NCBI GenBank assembly: GCA_017404505.1
Contig: JAFRCE010000008.1
Location: forward strand, 1-64,000
Source: Solobacterium sp.
GTDB taxonomy: Bacteria; Bacillota_I; Bacilli_A; Erysipelotrichales; Erysipelotrichaceae
Direction of reading: 5' to 3'
DNA length: 64,000 bases
Shown: in pieces, positions 11,335 through 21,292 of the stretch
How the letters are laid out: every line of letters begins with the position of its first letter
Position numbering within the stretch: the first letter of the stretch is position 1
Position numbers and translations under genes: made by a program
The notes under the pieces: model-generated
Databases searched by the model: none
The model's input: the letters and a program-made list of their open reading frames with translations, nothing else
What the model was told of the DNA's origin: nothing

Positions 11335-11637
11335 ATGAACATTGAATTCAAACGTGAAGGCAGCACACTGACTGCCATGATCGAAGGCCGTATCGATACA
11401 AACAGCGCCCCGGAAACGGAAGAAAAAATCATGAATGAAATCAAGGATGCCGACAATCTGATTCTTGATTTCGCCGGTGTCGAATATATTTCGTCGGCCG
11501 GTCTGCGCGTTCTGCTGCTTCTGCATAAAACGATGCTGCCGAAAGGCGGGATGAAAGTGATCCATATTAACGAAACAGTTCAGGAGGTTCTGGATATCAC
11601 TGGTTTTGCCGATATTCTCAGTCTTGACGAAAGGTAA
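11335..11637 (+). CDS. STAS-domain anti-sigma-factor antagonist (SpoIIAA/RsbV-like)
   Basis: The 100-residue protein is a single STAS domain with the switch motif VEYISSAGLRVL; Ser53 or Ser54 is the expected phosphorylation site. Family members are phosphorylated by an RsbW/SpoIIAB kinase and dephosphorylated by a PP2C phosphatase. The very next gene encodes both activities in one chain, so it is the likely partner. No sigma factor is encoded nearby, so the final target may be something other than a sigma factor. Confidence 0.88.
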   Translation: MNIEFKREGSTLTAMIEGRIDTNSAPETEEKIMNEIKDADNLILDFAGVEYISSAGLRVLLLLHKTMLPKGGMKVIHINETVQEVLDITGFADILSLDER

Positions 11638-11640
11638 GTA

Positions 11641-13785
<2,145 letters not shown>

Positions 13786-13787
13786 CC

Positions 13788-14373
13788 ATGGAACTGGATG
13801 TCTTTGAAAGAGCGCTTGTTTATGCCATGCAGAAACACCATGGCATGCGCCGGAAAGCGGAAGATATTCCGTTCCTGCTGCATCCCATGGAAGTGACGGT
13901 AATTGCCGCGTCGATGACAAATGATCCGGATATCCTGGCCGCCTGCCTGCTGCATGACACGGTGGAGGACACGGATGCGTCTCTGGCGGAAATCGAAGCG
14001 GAATTCGGTCCGCGGATCCGTGCCTATGTCGCCTGTGAAACGGAAAACAAGCGGCCCGACGAACCGGCCAATATGACATGGATGATCCGCAAGGAAGAGT
14101 CACTGGCAAAACTGAGAAACACCGACGATATTAATGTCAAAATCATCTGGCTCGCTGACAAACTGGCCAATATCCGAGCGTTTTTACCGGAGCTATCAAA
14201 AGGACGGTGACGCCATGTGGAAGCTGTTTAATCAGACCGATCCCGCCAAGCAGGCCTGGTATTACGGCCAGGTCAGGCTGCTGACGGAGGATCTGAAAGA
14301 TCATGCCGCCTGGCAGGAATACAGCAAGTATCTAACGATTCTATTTCAAGGAGGCGAAGATGAAACTGATTGA
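13788..14373 (+). pseudogene. HD-domain (p)ppGpp hydrolase-like protein, interrupted by a one-base frameshift
   Basis: Two reading frames together make one protein of about 194 residues. The first frame carries a RelA/SpoT-type HD hydrolase with FLLHPMEV, ACLLHDTVEDT and IIWLADKLANIR. It then runs off into 10 unrelated residues and stops at 14208-14210. Removing one T from the T5 run at 14181-14185 continues smoothly as FYRSYQKDGDAMWKLFNQ and DPAKQAWYYGQV to the stop at 14371-14373. ATG 13788 has AGAGG 6 nt upstream. As sequenced, the C-terminal third is lost. This may be a sequencing error, a real mutation or slippage; see findings. Confidence 0.8.
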
Positions 14374-15544
14374 AGCAAGTACAGACGGTAAGGTTCTGAC
14401 CGTGGATCTGATCGGACACGTCGATTCCGGCAACGCAATGGATGTGGAAGCGGAGATCCGTACAGCCTGTAAAGAAAACCAGCACGAAGAACTGCTCATT
14501 GACGCTGACCGGCTGGAATATATTTCCAGTGCCGGCCTGCGTATTATACTGAGACTGCGCCGGGAATATCCGAATCTGCAGATCGTCAATGTCAACAAAG
14601 ATGTATATGAAGTGTTCGAAATGACCGGCTTCACGGAAATGGTCGATATCCAGAAGGCTTTCCGGCGCATCTCAGTGGACGGCTGTGAAGTGATCGGCCA
14701 GGGTGCCAACGGCAAGGTCTACCGCATCGATGAAGACACGATCGTCAAGATCTATTACGATGAGAACGCGCTGCCGGATATCAAAAGAGAACGTGAACTG
14801 GCCCGCAAGGCTTTTGTTCTCGGCATTCCGACCGCGATTCCGTATGACGTTGTAAGGGTCGGTGACGGCTATGGATCTGTCTATGAACTGCTGAACGCTT
14901 CGTCTTTTGCCAGCCTGATCATCAAGGATCCTTCCCGCCTTGACGAACTGGTCAGAATGTCCGTCGATCTTCTGAAAAAGATTCACTCGACCATCGTCAA
15001 ACCGGAAGATATGCCTGACATGAAGGCAGTGGCTGCCGGCTGGGGTGAATTCCTGAAGGATTATCTGCCGGCGGAGCAGTATCAGAAGCTTCATGATCTG
15101 ATCGCAGCCGTGCCGGATGACAATCATATGATGCACGGTGACTTCCATCTGAAGAACGTCATGCTGCAGGACGATGAAGCACTGCTGATCGATATGGATA
15201 CGATCTGTCATGGTCATCCGATATTTGAATTCGGTTCGATTTTCAATGCCTATCAGGGCTATTCCGCGCTGGATCGTGAGAACTGTCTGAATTTCCTGGG
15301 TATTGATTACGAGACATGCACAGAGATCTATCGCAAGACTCTGAAGTATTATTGTGATGACAGGAGCGACGAGGAAATCGAAGCGATTTCCCACAAAGCC
15401 GAGATCATTGGCTTCACCCGCATCATGCGCCGTTCCATCCGCCGCAATGGCTTTGATACGGAAGAGGGAAGAGCGACGATCGAATACTGCGCCAGCCGTC
15501 TGGCAGAACTTCTCCCGGTGACAGATACACTGCTTTGGGACTGA
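14360..15544 (+). CDS. STAS domain fused to an aminoglycoside-phosphotransferase-like kinase
   Basis: Residues 1-100 of this 394-residue protein are a STAS domain (LEYISSAGLRIIL, switch serines 56/57). Residues about 107-394 are an APH/choline-kinase-like domain. It has a Gly-rich loop GQGANGKVYRI, a probable ATP Lys130, the catalytic HGDFHLKN (Asp261) and the metal-binding IDMDTICHG (Asp278/Asp280). The kinase substrate is unknown; a small molecule or a protein is possible. The STAS part suggests it is switched by the adjacent phosphatase/kinase. Its start overlaps the end of the HD gene by 14 nt, and AAGGAGG precedes the ATG. Confidence 0.82.
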   Translation: MKLIEASTDGKVLTVDLIGHVDSGNAMDVEAEIRTACKENQHEELLIDADRLEYISSAGLRIILRLRREYPNLQIVNVNKDVYEVFEMTGFTEMVDIQKAFRRISVDGCEVIGQGANGKVYRIDEDTIVKIYYDENALPDIKRERELARKAFVLGIPTAIPYDVVRVGDGYGSVYELLNASSFASLIIKDPSRLDELVRMSVDLLKKIHSTIVKPEDMPDMKAVAAGWGEFLKDYLPAEQYQKLHDLIAAVPDDNHMMHGDFHLKNVMLQDDEALLIDMDTICHGHPIFEFGSIFNAYQGYSALDRENCLNFLGIDYETCTEIYRKTLKYYCDDRSDEEIEAISHKAEIIGFTRIMRRSIRRNGFDTEEGRATIEYCASRLAELLPVTDTLLWD

Positions 15545-15590
15545 TCTGTAAAGTATCTGACGGGAACCAGACCTGGTGACGAAAACATGA

Positions 15591-15646
15591 AAAACCCCCT
15601 GGATACAGCATGAAGAACTGTGATCCAGGGGTTTTTATGTGTCGCT
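15591..15646. terminator. bidirectional terminator between convergent genes
   Basis: AAAACCCCCTGGAT with GATCCAGGGGTTTTT forms a long stem with a one-base C bulge and an AT-rich flank on both sides. It closes the signalling operon on the plus strand and the Q/N-rich gene on the minus strand. Confidence 0.8.
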
Positions 15647-15685
15647 GAGAGCCTGATCGATACGGATCGGCCTGTGCTGACATGG

Positions 15686-16528
15686 TTATTTTTTCAGCAA
15701 TGTGTTGAGAATGCTGAAGAGGGTGCCGACATTGATCTGGCCGCTGCTGCTGACCGTGTTGGCCGGTGCCTGATCCAGCAGGCTGTAGAGAGACTGCAGC
15801 GGTGACTGGGAAACGTTGTTGCCGTTAACAAAGTTGAACAGATTGTTTGAAGCATTGTTATAGTTCGGCTGGCTGCCGCTAAGACTAAACAGGGAAAGCA
15901 GGCTGTTGGAGCCGCTGTTACTGTTATTGCCGTAAATGGTGTAGACATTGCTGCCAGGCTGCTGGCCGGAGCCGAACAGCGAGCCAAACAGATTATTGCC
16001 ATAGACCGGTGTCTGTTGCTGCTGCGGGGTGCCGAACAGATACTGAAGCGGATTGGCCGGCGTCTGCTGCTGCGGTTGTGTGCCAAAGAGGGACTGCAGC
16101 GGATTTGTCGCTGTCTGCTGTTGCTGCTTCTTCTTTTTGAACAGTTTCAGAAGCAGGATGATCAGCAGGATTTCCTTGAGATCCAGCTTGCCGTCAAACA
16201 GTGCTCTGAGGGCCGTGTTGTCCTTGGAAACACCGGAACCGTCCAGTTCACCGGCATACTCGAGCAGTTCGCCGGCATCGATCGTTCCGTCGGATGCTTT
16301 ATACAATTTGAAGAGATTGTTGTCTTCCAGTTCCTGCTTTACTTCGTTCACTTCCTGATCGCTGGCGTTCTGGCCGAGAATCTCCCGCAGTGCGTCAGTG
16401 ACAGCCGAATCGGAAAGTCCGGGCATGGCTCTGGTGGGAACCGCTTCGGTGTTTTCCGTTTCACTTAACGAGGAAAGCAGAGAAGGGTCTTTCTTGATGG
16501 CTGCGTAAACCTCATTGATTCTTGTCAT
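15686..16528 (-). CDS. Q/N-rich low-complexity protein with short repeats, function unknown
   Basis: In this 280-residue product, residues 1-about 110 are soluble and acidic, with a degenerate EF-hand-like stretch (SDGTIDAGELLEYAGELDGS). A hydrophobic LKEILLIILLLKLF with KKKKQQQQ follows (about 117-138). The remainder is rich in Gln, Asn, Ser, Gly and Leu, with two near-copies of NPLQxLFGT separated by Q-runs and several NNLF units. The C-tail GTLFSILNTLLKK is amphipathic. No family was recognised. It could be a membrane-tethered disordered or self-assembling protein. It is monocistronic with its own extended -10 promoter and an AAGGAAGG site. Confidence 0.7.
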   Translation of the reverse strand: MTRINEVYAAIKKDPSLLSSLSETENTEAVPTRAMPGLSDSAVTDALREILGQNASDQEVNEVKQELEDNNLFKLYKASDGTIDAGELLEYAGELDGSGVSKDNTALRALFDGKLDLKEILLIILLLKLFKKKKQQQQTATNPLQSLFGTQPQQQTPANPLQYLFGTPQQQQTPVYGNNLFGSLFGSGQQPGSNVYTIYGNNSNSGSNSLLSLFSLSGSQPNYNNASNNLFNFVNGNNVSQSPLQSLYSLLDQAPANTVSSSGQINVGTLFSILNTLLKK

Positions 16529-16557
16529 TATCGTGTCCTTCCTTATGATCTGATTTC

Positions 16558-16566
16558 ATTATAGCA
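16558..16566 (-). promoter_or_regulatory. extended -10 promoter of the Q/N-rich gene
   Basis: Read on the minus strand the site is TGCTATAAT, 30 nt before the start codon. No convincing -35 was found. Confidence 0.65.
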
Positions 16567-16614
16567 TTGCCAAAGATCGATAAAAGCAGTTGCTGATTTC
16601 TTTCTGCGGGATTC

Positions 16615-16643
16615 TTGACAAAGAATAGTTCGTGGCCTAACAT
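16615..16643 (+). promoter_or_regulatory. promoter of the marR-ABC exporter operon
   Basis: A perfect TTGACA (16615-16620) lies 17 bp from TAACAT (16638-16643). A TATAAT at 16644-16649 is too far (23 bp) to pair with this -35. The -10 lies inside the palindrome described next. Confidence 0.7.
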
Positions 16644-16665
16644 TATAATTGTTAGGGGACGAACT
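16627..16665 (+). promoter_or_regulatory. nested palindromic operator, likely the MarR-family regulator's own site
   Basis: An inner palindrome CCTAACA-N7-TGTTAGG (16636-16656) is flanked by an outer pair AGTTCGT (16627-16633) and ACGAACT (16659-16665). All four arms are perfect within each pair; only two bases between inner and outer arms fail to match. It covers the -10 and the ribosome binding site of the marR gene, so a bound dimer would block the operon. Confidence 0.75.
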
Positions 16666-16669
16666 AAGT

Positions 16670-17125
16670 ATGAGCGAACATGAGAAAAAACTTGGTTATA
16701 CCCTGCGGGAACTGCGGATCATCATGAACCGGTACATTGATGCCAAGCGGGCGAAGCTTGGCTATGACGATGTCAGTTTCGCGCAGGGCGGAATCGTACA
16801 TTATCTCCATCGCAATCAGGATCATCCGGTCTATCAGAAAGACATCGAGAAAGAATTTGATCTCAGGCCTTCAACGGTGACCGGAATACTGCAGGGACTC
16901 GAAAAAAACGGTTATATCGAACGGGTTTCTGTACCTGATGACGGCCGTCTGAAAGAAATCGTCATGACGGATAAGGCCCGCATCATGGAGAAGAACATGC
17001 ATGAACTGATGCAGGCCGATGAGGAACTCTTCTTCCGGGGTTTCAGTGAAGAAGAAAAAGAAGCGCTCTTCACAGCGCTTGAGAAAGTGAAACAGAATAT
17101 CAGAGAGGAGGAAGATCAATTATGA
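16670..17125 (+). CDS. MarR-family transcriptional regulator
   Basis: The 151-residue winged-helix protein has the MarR pattern: a recognition helix in DLRPSTVTGILQGLEKNGYI followed by a wing with SVPDDGRLKEIVMT. ATG 16670 follows AGGGG at 11 nt; an in-frame TTG at 16649 would lie inside the operator and is unlikely. It overlaps the first ABC gene by 4 nt. In this gene order it most likely represses its own operon and is released by an exported compound. Confidence 0.9.
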   Translation: MSEHEKKLGYTLRELRIIMNRYIDAKRAKLGYDDVSFAQGGIVHYLHRNQDHPVYQKDIEKEFDLRPSTVTGILQGLEKNGYIERVSVPDDGRLKEIVMTDKARIMEKNMHELMQADEELFFRGFSEEEKEALFTALEKVKQNIREEEDQL

Positions 17126-18852
17126 TAAAACGTCTGATGGCGGAGATCCGTGAATACAAAGGCGCGTCAATCGGAGCTCCGCTGTTCATGGTAGGCGAAG
17201 TCGTTATGGAACTCAGCCTGCCGTACATCATGTCGGTCATCGTTGACAAAGGTGTCGGCATGGGTGACATGTCCGTCGTATATAAATATGGACTGATCAT
17301 GGTCATCTGCGCATTTCTGTCGCTGTTCTGCGGTATCATGAGCGGCAACCTGGCTGCCTATGCCGCGACCGGCTTTGTGAAAAATCTGCGTGAGGATATG
17401 TTCGCCAATATCCAGCGCTTCAGTTTTGCCAATATCGACAAGTTCTCGACATCCGGTCTTATGACGCGTCTTGGCACCGATGCCACCAACGTGCAGAACG
17501 CCTTTATGATGATCCTGCGCATGTGCATCCGGGCACCGTTAACGATCATCATCGCCATGATCATGACGTTCCGGATCTCACCGAAGCTTTCCCGGATCTT
17601 CCTGGTGGCGCTGGTGTTCCTGGGCGGCACGCTTGGCTTTATCACTGTAAAGACGTACGGACGTTTTTCCAGAGTCTTCCAGCAGTACGACGCTCTGAAC
17701 GAGAGCGTGCAGGAGAATGTCACCAACATTCGTGTCGTCAAGGCATACGTCAAGGAAGACGCCGAAACATCGAAGTTCAAGAAAGCCGCCAAGACTCTGC
17801 AGGGACTGTTTGAAAAGGCAGAATCGCTGATTGTTCTCAACGGTCCGATCATGTCGCTGACTGCTTATTCCTGCATGATCGCGCTGTCCTGGTTCGGTGC
17901 CCATATGATCACCGGCGGTGAACTGGGAACCGGCCAGCTGATGTCGATGTTCACCTATACAATGAACATTCTGATGGGACTGATGATGCTGTCGATGATC
18001 TTCGTCATGCTGACGATGTCGGCGACCAGTGCCAAGCGTATCGTCGAAGTGCTCGAGGAAAAACCGTCGATCACCAATCCGGAAAACCCGGTGAAGGAAA
18101 TCAGAGACGGATCCATCGATCTGAACCATGTCGGATTCGGCTACTACGAAGGCAAGGACAAGGAAGTCCTGCACGATATCGACATGCATATCAAATCCGG
18201 TGAAACGATCGGTATCATCGGTGCCACCGGCTCCGGCAAGAGTTCACTGACACTTCTTCTGCCGCGTCTGTATGACGTCAGCGAAGGCGAAGTCATGATC
18301 GGCGGCCGCGACGTCAGAGAATACGACCTGCAGGTGCTGCGTGATTCCGTCGCCATGGTGCTGCAGAAGAATGTCCTGTTCTCGGGAACCATCAAGGACA
18401 ACCTCAGATGGGGCAACGAGAACGCCACCGACGAGGAAATGGTCGATGTCTGTATCAAGGCCAATGCCGATGACTTTATCCGTTCCTTCCCGCAGGGATA
18501 TGACACCTATATCGAACAGGGCGGTGCCAATGTCTCAGGCGGTCAGAAACAGCGTCTGTGCATTGCCAGAGCGCTGCTGAAGAAACCGAAGGTACTGATT
18601 CTGGACGATTCCACTTCCGCCTGTGACACGGCCACGGACCAACGGATCCGCACAGCGCTGAAGAGCACGATGCCGGAAGTCACGAAAATTATCATTTCCC
18701 AGCGTATTGCCTCCATTGAAGACGCCGACCGTGTGCTGGTTCTTGACAATGGGTATATCTCCGGATTCGACACACCGGACAACCTCCTGAAGACCAATGC
18801 AATCTATCAGGAAATCTATGAGACACAGAAGAAAGGAGATGACGACGAATGA
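17122..18852 (+). CDS. heterodimeric ABC exporter, subunit with degenerate ATP site
   Basis: The 576-residue half-transporter has six membrane segments (about 1-310) and an ATPase domain with Walker A GATGSGKSS and signature VSGGQKQRL. Walker B ends LILDDST, so the catalytic Glu is replaced by Asp496, and the switch His is replaced by Gln527 (ISQRIAS). These changes mark the non-catalytic half of asymmetric exporters such as TM287/288, LmrCD or BmrCD. The substrate is probably a drug, lipid or peptide and is unknown. Both ends overlap the neighbouring genes by ATGA. Confidence 0.9.
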   Translation: MIKRLMAEIREYKGASIGAPLFMVGEVVMELSLPYIMSVIVDKGVGMGDMSVVYKYGLIMVICAFLSLFCGIMSGNLAAYAATGFVKNLREDMFANIQRFSFANIDKFSTSGLMTRLGTDATNVQNAFMMILRMCIRAPLTIIIAMIMTFRISPKLSRIFLVALVFLGGTLGFITVKTYGRFSRVFQQYDALNESVQENVTNIRVVKAYVKEDAETSKFKKAAKTLQGLFEKAESLIVLNGPIMSLTAYSCMIALSWFGAHMITGGELGTGQLMSMFTYTMNILMGLMMLSMIFVMLTMSATSAKRIVEVLEEKPSITNPENPVKEIRDGSIDLNHVGFGYYEGKDKEVLHDIDMHIKSGETIGIIGATGSGKSSLTLLLPRLYDVSEGEVMIGGRDVREYDLQVLRDSVAMVLQKNVLFSGTIKDNLRWGNENATDEEMVDVCIKANADDFIRSFPQGYDTYIEQGGANVSGGQKQRLCIARALLKKPKVLILDDSTSACDTATDQRIRTALKSTMPEVTKIIISQRIASIEDADRVLVLDNGYISGFDTPDNLLKTNAIYQEIYETQKKGDDDE

Positions 18853-20744
18853 GCGGACCAAGAGGACGTGCCATGAGCACCGGTGAAAAACTCGATACCA
18901 AAGTGCTTGGCAGACTGATCGGATTTGTCATGAAGCGCTACCGCTTCCAGATCATTCTCGTCACACTGTGCATTATTCTCGCCGCCTGGGTACAGGTACA
19001 GGGATCCCTGTTCCAGAGAACCCTGATCGACGGCTATATCACACCTATGGTGGAAAGCGGCTCCAACGATTTCGGACCGCTGGCCGCAAGACTGCTGCAG
19101 ATGGCCATGATTTATGGCTGCGGCATCCTGGCCAACTTCATCCACCAGCGCACCATGATCCGTGTCACACAGGGAACGATCGAAGAGATCCGCGAAATGC
19201 TTTTCGAACATATGGAAAGACTGCCGATCAAATACTTCGACACCCATCCGCACGGTGAAATCATGTCCATTTACACCAACGATACCGATACTCTGAGACA
19301 GGTCATCTCGCAGTCGATCCCGCAGTTCTTCAATTCGCTATTGACTGTCGTCATGGTCTTCATTTCGATGATCACGATTTCCATTCCGCTGACGCTTCTG
19401 GCGGTTGCGATGGTGTTTATCCTGCAGTATGTTCTCCGCAAGATCATGCGCCAGTCCGGCCGGTACTTCATGCGTCAGCAGAATGACCTCGGCAAGGAAA
19501 ACGGCTATATCGAGGAAATGATGGAAGGCGCCAAGGTCGTCAAGGTTTTCAATTACGAAAGCAAGGCGATCACACATTTCAACGAGCTGAACAACAATCT
19601 GCGCGACTCCGCCAACAATGCGAACAAGTATGCCAATATCACTGGTCCGGTGACAAACAACATTGGCAACATCTCCTATGTGCTGACCGCGGTTGTCGGT
19701 TCCATTCTGGTTCTGGGCGGTTTCACGAAGCTGACACTGGGCCAGCTGGCATCCTTCCTGGCCCTGAACAAATCTTTCAACATGCCGTTCTCCCAGGTCG
19801 CCCAGCAGATGAATTCCGTCATCATGGCGATGGCCGGCGCAAGACGTATCTTCGCACTGCTGGATGAAGATCCGGAAATCGACGAAGGACAGGTCACCCT
19901 GGTCAACGCCAAGATCTATCCGGACGGCACAATCGTGGAATCCGATTACGAAACCAGCCAGTGGGCATGGAAGCATCCGCATCCGGATGGAACAGTGGAA
20001 CTTGTTCCGTTGAAAGGCGACGTGCGTTTCCATGACGTCCAGTTCTCCTATGTGCCGGACAAGCAGGTCCTGTATGACATCAATCTCTATGCCGAACCGG
20101 GTCAGAAACTGGCCTTCGTCGGTGCGACCGGTGCCGGCAAGACGACAATGATCAACCTGATTAATCGTTTCTACGATGTACCGTCCGGCAGTATCACCTA
20201 TGACGGCATCGATGTCAAACTGATTAAGAAGAACGATCTGAGGAAATCTCTCGGCATCGTTCTGCAGGATACCCATCTCTTTACCGGAACGATCGAAGAG
20301 AACATCAAATACGCACGGCCGGAAGCGACACATGAAGAAGTCGTCGATGCCGCCAAGTTCGCGAATGCCGATTCCTTTATCAATCATCTGGAAAACGGCT
20401 ATGAGACAAAACTGAGCGGTGACGGCTCGTCTCTGTCACAGGGACAGCGGCAACTTCTGGCGATCGCCCGTGCCGCGCTTGCCAACCCGCCGGTGCTGAT
20501 CCTGGACGAAGCGACGTCCTCGATCGACTCCCGTACTGAAAAACTGGTACAGAGCGGTCTCGACAATCTGATGCGTCACCGCACGACATTCGTCATCGCC
20601 CACCGTCTGTCAACGATCAAGAACTCCCATGCCATTATGGTCATGGATCACGGCCGCATCATTGAAAGGGGCAACCACAAGTCACTCCTCGAGAAGAAGG
20701 GCATATATTACCGTCTCTATACAGGCGATCTTGAAATCGACTGA
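18849..20744 (+). CDS. heterodimeric ABC exporter, subunit with consensus catalytic site
   Basis: This 631-residue partner has six membrane segments. Its ATPase has Walker A GATGAGKTT, signature LSQGQRQLL, Walker B LILDEATSS with catalytic Glu554, and switch His585 (IAHRLST). It thus supplies the working Walker residues missing from the preceding subunit. About 40 residues between the membrane domain and the ATPase (near YPDGTIVESDYETSQWAWK) form an insertion typical of this subfamily. The operon ends at the terminator after this gene. Confidence 0.92.
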   Translation: MSGPRGRAMSTGEKLDTKVLGRLIGFVMKRYRFQIILVTLCIILAAWVQVQGSLFQRTLIDGYITPMVESGSNDFGPLAARLLQMAMIYGCGILANFIHQRTMIRVTQGTIEEIREMLFEHMERLPIKYFDTHPHGEIMSIYTNDTDTLRQVISQSIPQFFNSLLTVVMVFISMITISIPLTLLAVAMVFILQYVLRKIMRQSGRYFMRQQNDLGKENGYIEEMMEGAKVVKVFNYESKAITHFNELNNNLRDSANNANKYANITGPVTNNIGNISYVLTAVVGSILVLGGFTKLTLGQLASFLALNKSFNMPFSQVAQQMNSVIMAMAGARRIFALLDEDPEIDEGQVTLVNAKIYPDGTIVESDYETSQWAWKHPHPDGTVELVPLKGDVRFHDVQFSYVPDKQVLYDINLYAEPGQKLAFVGATGAGKTTMINLINRFYDVPSGSITYDGIDVKLIKKNDLRKSLGIVLQDTHLFTGTIEENIKYARPEATHEEVVDAAKFANADSFINHLENGYETKLSGDGSSLSQGQRQLLAIARAALANPPVLILDEATSSIDSRTEKLVQSGLDNLMRHRTTFVIAHRLSTIKNSHAIMVMDHGRIIERGNHKSLLEKKGIYYRLYTGDLEID

Positions 20745-20755
20745 TCAGACACAGG

Positions 20756-20782
20756 GACCATGCGCAGGCATGGTCTTTTTTT
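20756..20782 (+). terminator. terminator of the exporter operon
   Basis: GACCATGC (20756-20763) pairs with GCATGGTC (20768-20775) around a 4-nt loop, followed by seven T residues. Confidence 0.92.
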
Positions 20783-20807
20783 CATATCTGTGGTACGATC
20801 GTCCGGC

Positions 20808-20854
20808 TTGACAGTACGACAAAAGTGTATAAAATTGAAAATGGTTTTCAATTT
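20808..20854 (+). promoter_or_regulatory. zur promoter with a Fur-family operator
   Basis: TTGACA (20808-20813) lies 16 bp from TAAAAT (20830-20835). A 10-3-10 palindrome AAATTGAAAA-TGG-TTTTCAATTT (20832-20854) overlaps the -10 and runs to the start codon. Its core can be read as a Fur-type 7-1-7 box (TGAAAATnGTTTTCA). Zinc-loaded repressor bound here would shut off the whole zinc operon. Confidence 0.8.
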
Positions 20855-21292
20855 ATGAATCATAGAAAGATCTATCGGACAAATCAGAAGGAAATCGTTC
20901 TGAAATATATGGAAGAGCATCCGCAGGAGCATTTTACCGCTGTGGATCTTTATTCCGTGCTGAAGCAGCAGGGACACAGGATCGGACTCACAACAATCTA
21001 CCGGCATCTGGACAGACTGGTGGACGAAGGCATTGTGATCAAGTCGATCGTGGATGAGAGCACACCGGCCTGTTTTGAACTGAGCGGTCACCGCAGTTCT
21101 CAGAAATCATCCTGCTATCACTGCAAATGCATTCAGTGCGGCAAACTGATTCATCTGCACTGTGACGAGATTACAAAGCTGGAAAATCACATTCTGGAAG
21201 ACCATGGATTCAAGGTCCTTCCGGAACGTACGGTTTTTTTCGGCATCTGCAGTGCGTGTGTTGAAAAGCGTGAAACGGAGGCCGGACTATGA
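20855..21292 (+). CDS. zur: Fur-family regulator, probable zinc repressor Zur
   Basis: The 145-residue Fur-family protein has an N-terminal winged helix (HRIGLTTIYRHLDRLVDEG), a metal-binding HLHCDE region and two CxxC pairs for the structural zinc (CIQC and CSAC). Zinc specificity is inferred from co-transcription with znuACB. The promoter -10 is so close that the expected transcript start is only about 13 nt before ATG 20855, and no Shine-Dalgarno sequence fits there; the mRNA may be nearly leaderless. An upstream in-frame GTG (20825) lies inside the promoter and is rejected. It overlaps znuA by 4 nt. Confidence 0.87.
   Translation: MNHRKIYRTNQKEIVLKYMEEHPQEHFTAVDLYSVLKQQGHRIGLTTIYRHLDRLVDEGIVIKSIVDESTPACFELSGHRSSQKSSCYHCKCIQCGKLIHLHCDEITKLENHILEDHGFKVLPERTVFFGICSACVEKRETEAGL

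Noticed and set aside
10600..11565. 321-codon minus-strand frame
   Set aside because: It is antisense to the EIIB-ROK and STAS genes and shows no motif or ribosome site.
14170..14215. Programmed +1 ribosomal frameshift in the HD gene
   Set aside because: No known stimulator or rare-codon shift site such as the prfB signal was seen. A homopolymer length change explains it more simply, though slippage is not excluded.
14134..14373. Separate 79-codon gene
   Set aside because: Its first residues are an out-of-frame reading of the HD domain; from FYRSYQ on it is the displaced C-terminus of the HD protein.
19338..20387. 349-codon minus-strand frame
   Set aside because: It is antisense to the second ABC exporter subunit with all its ATPase motifs.
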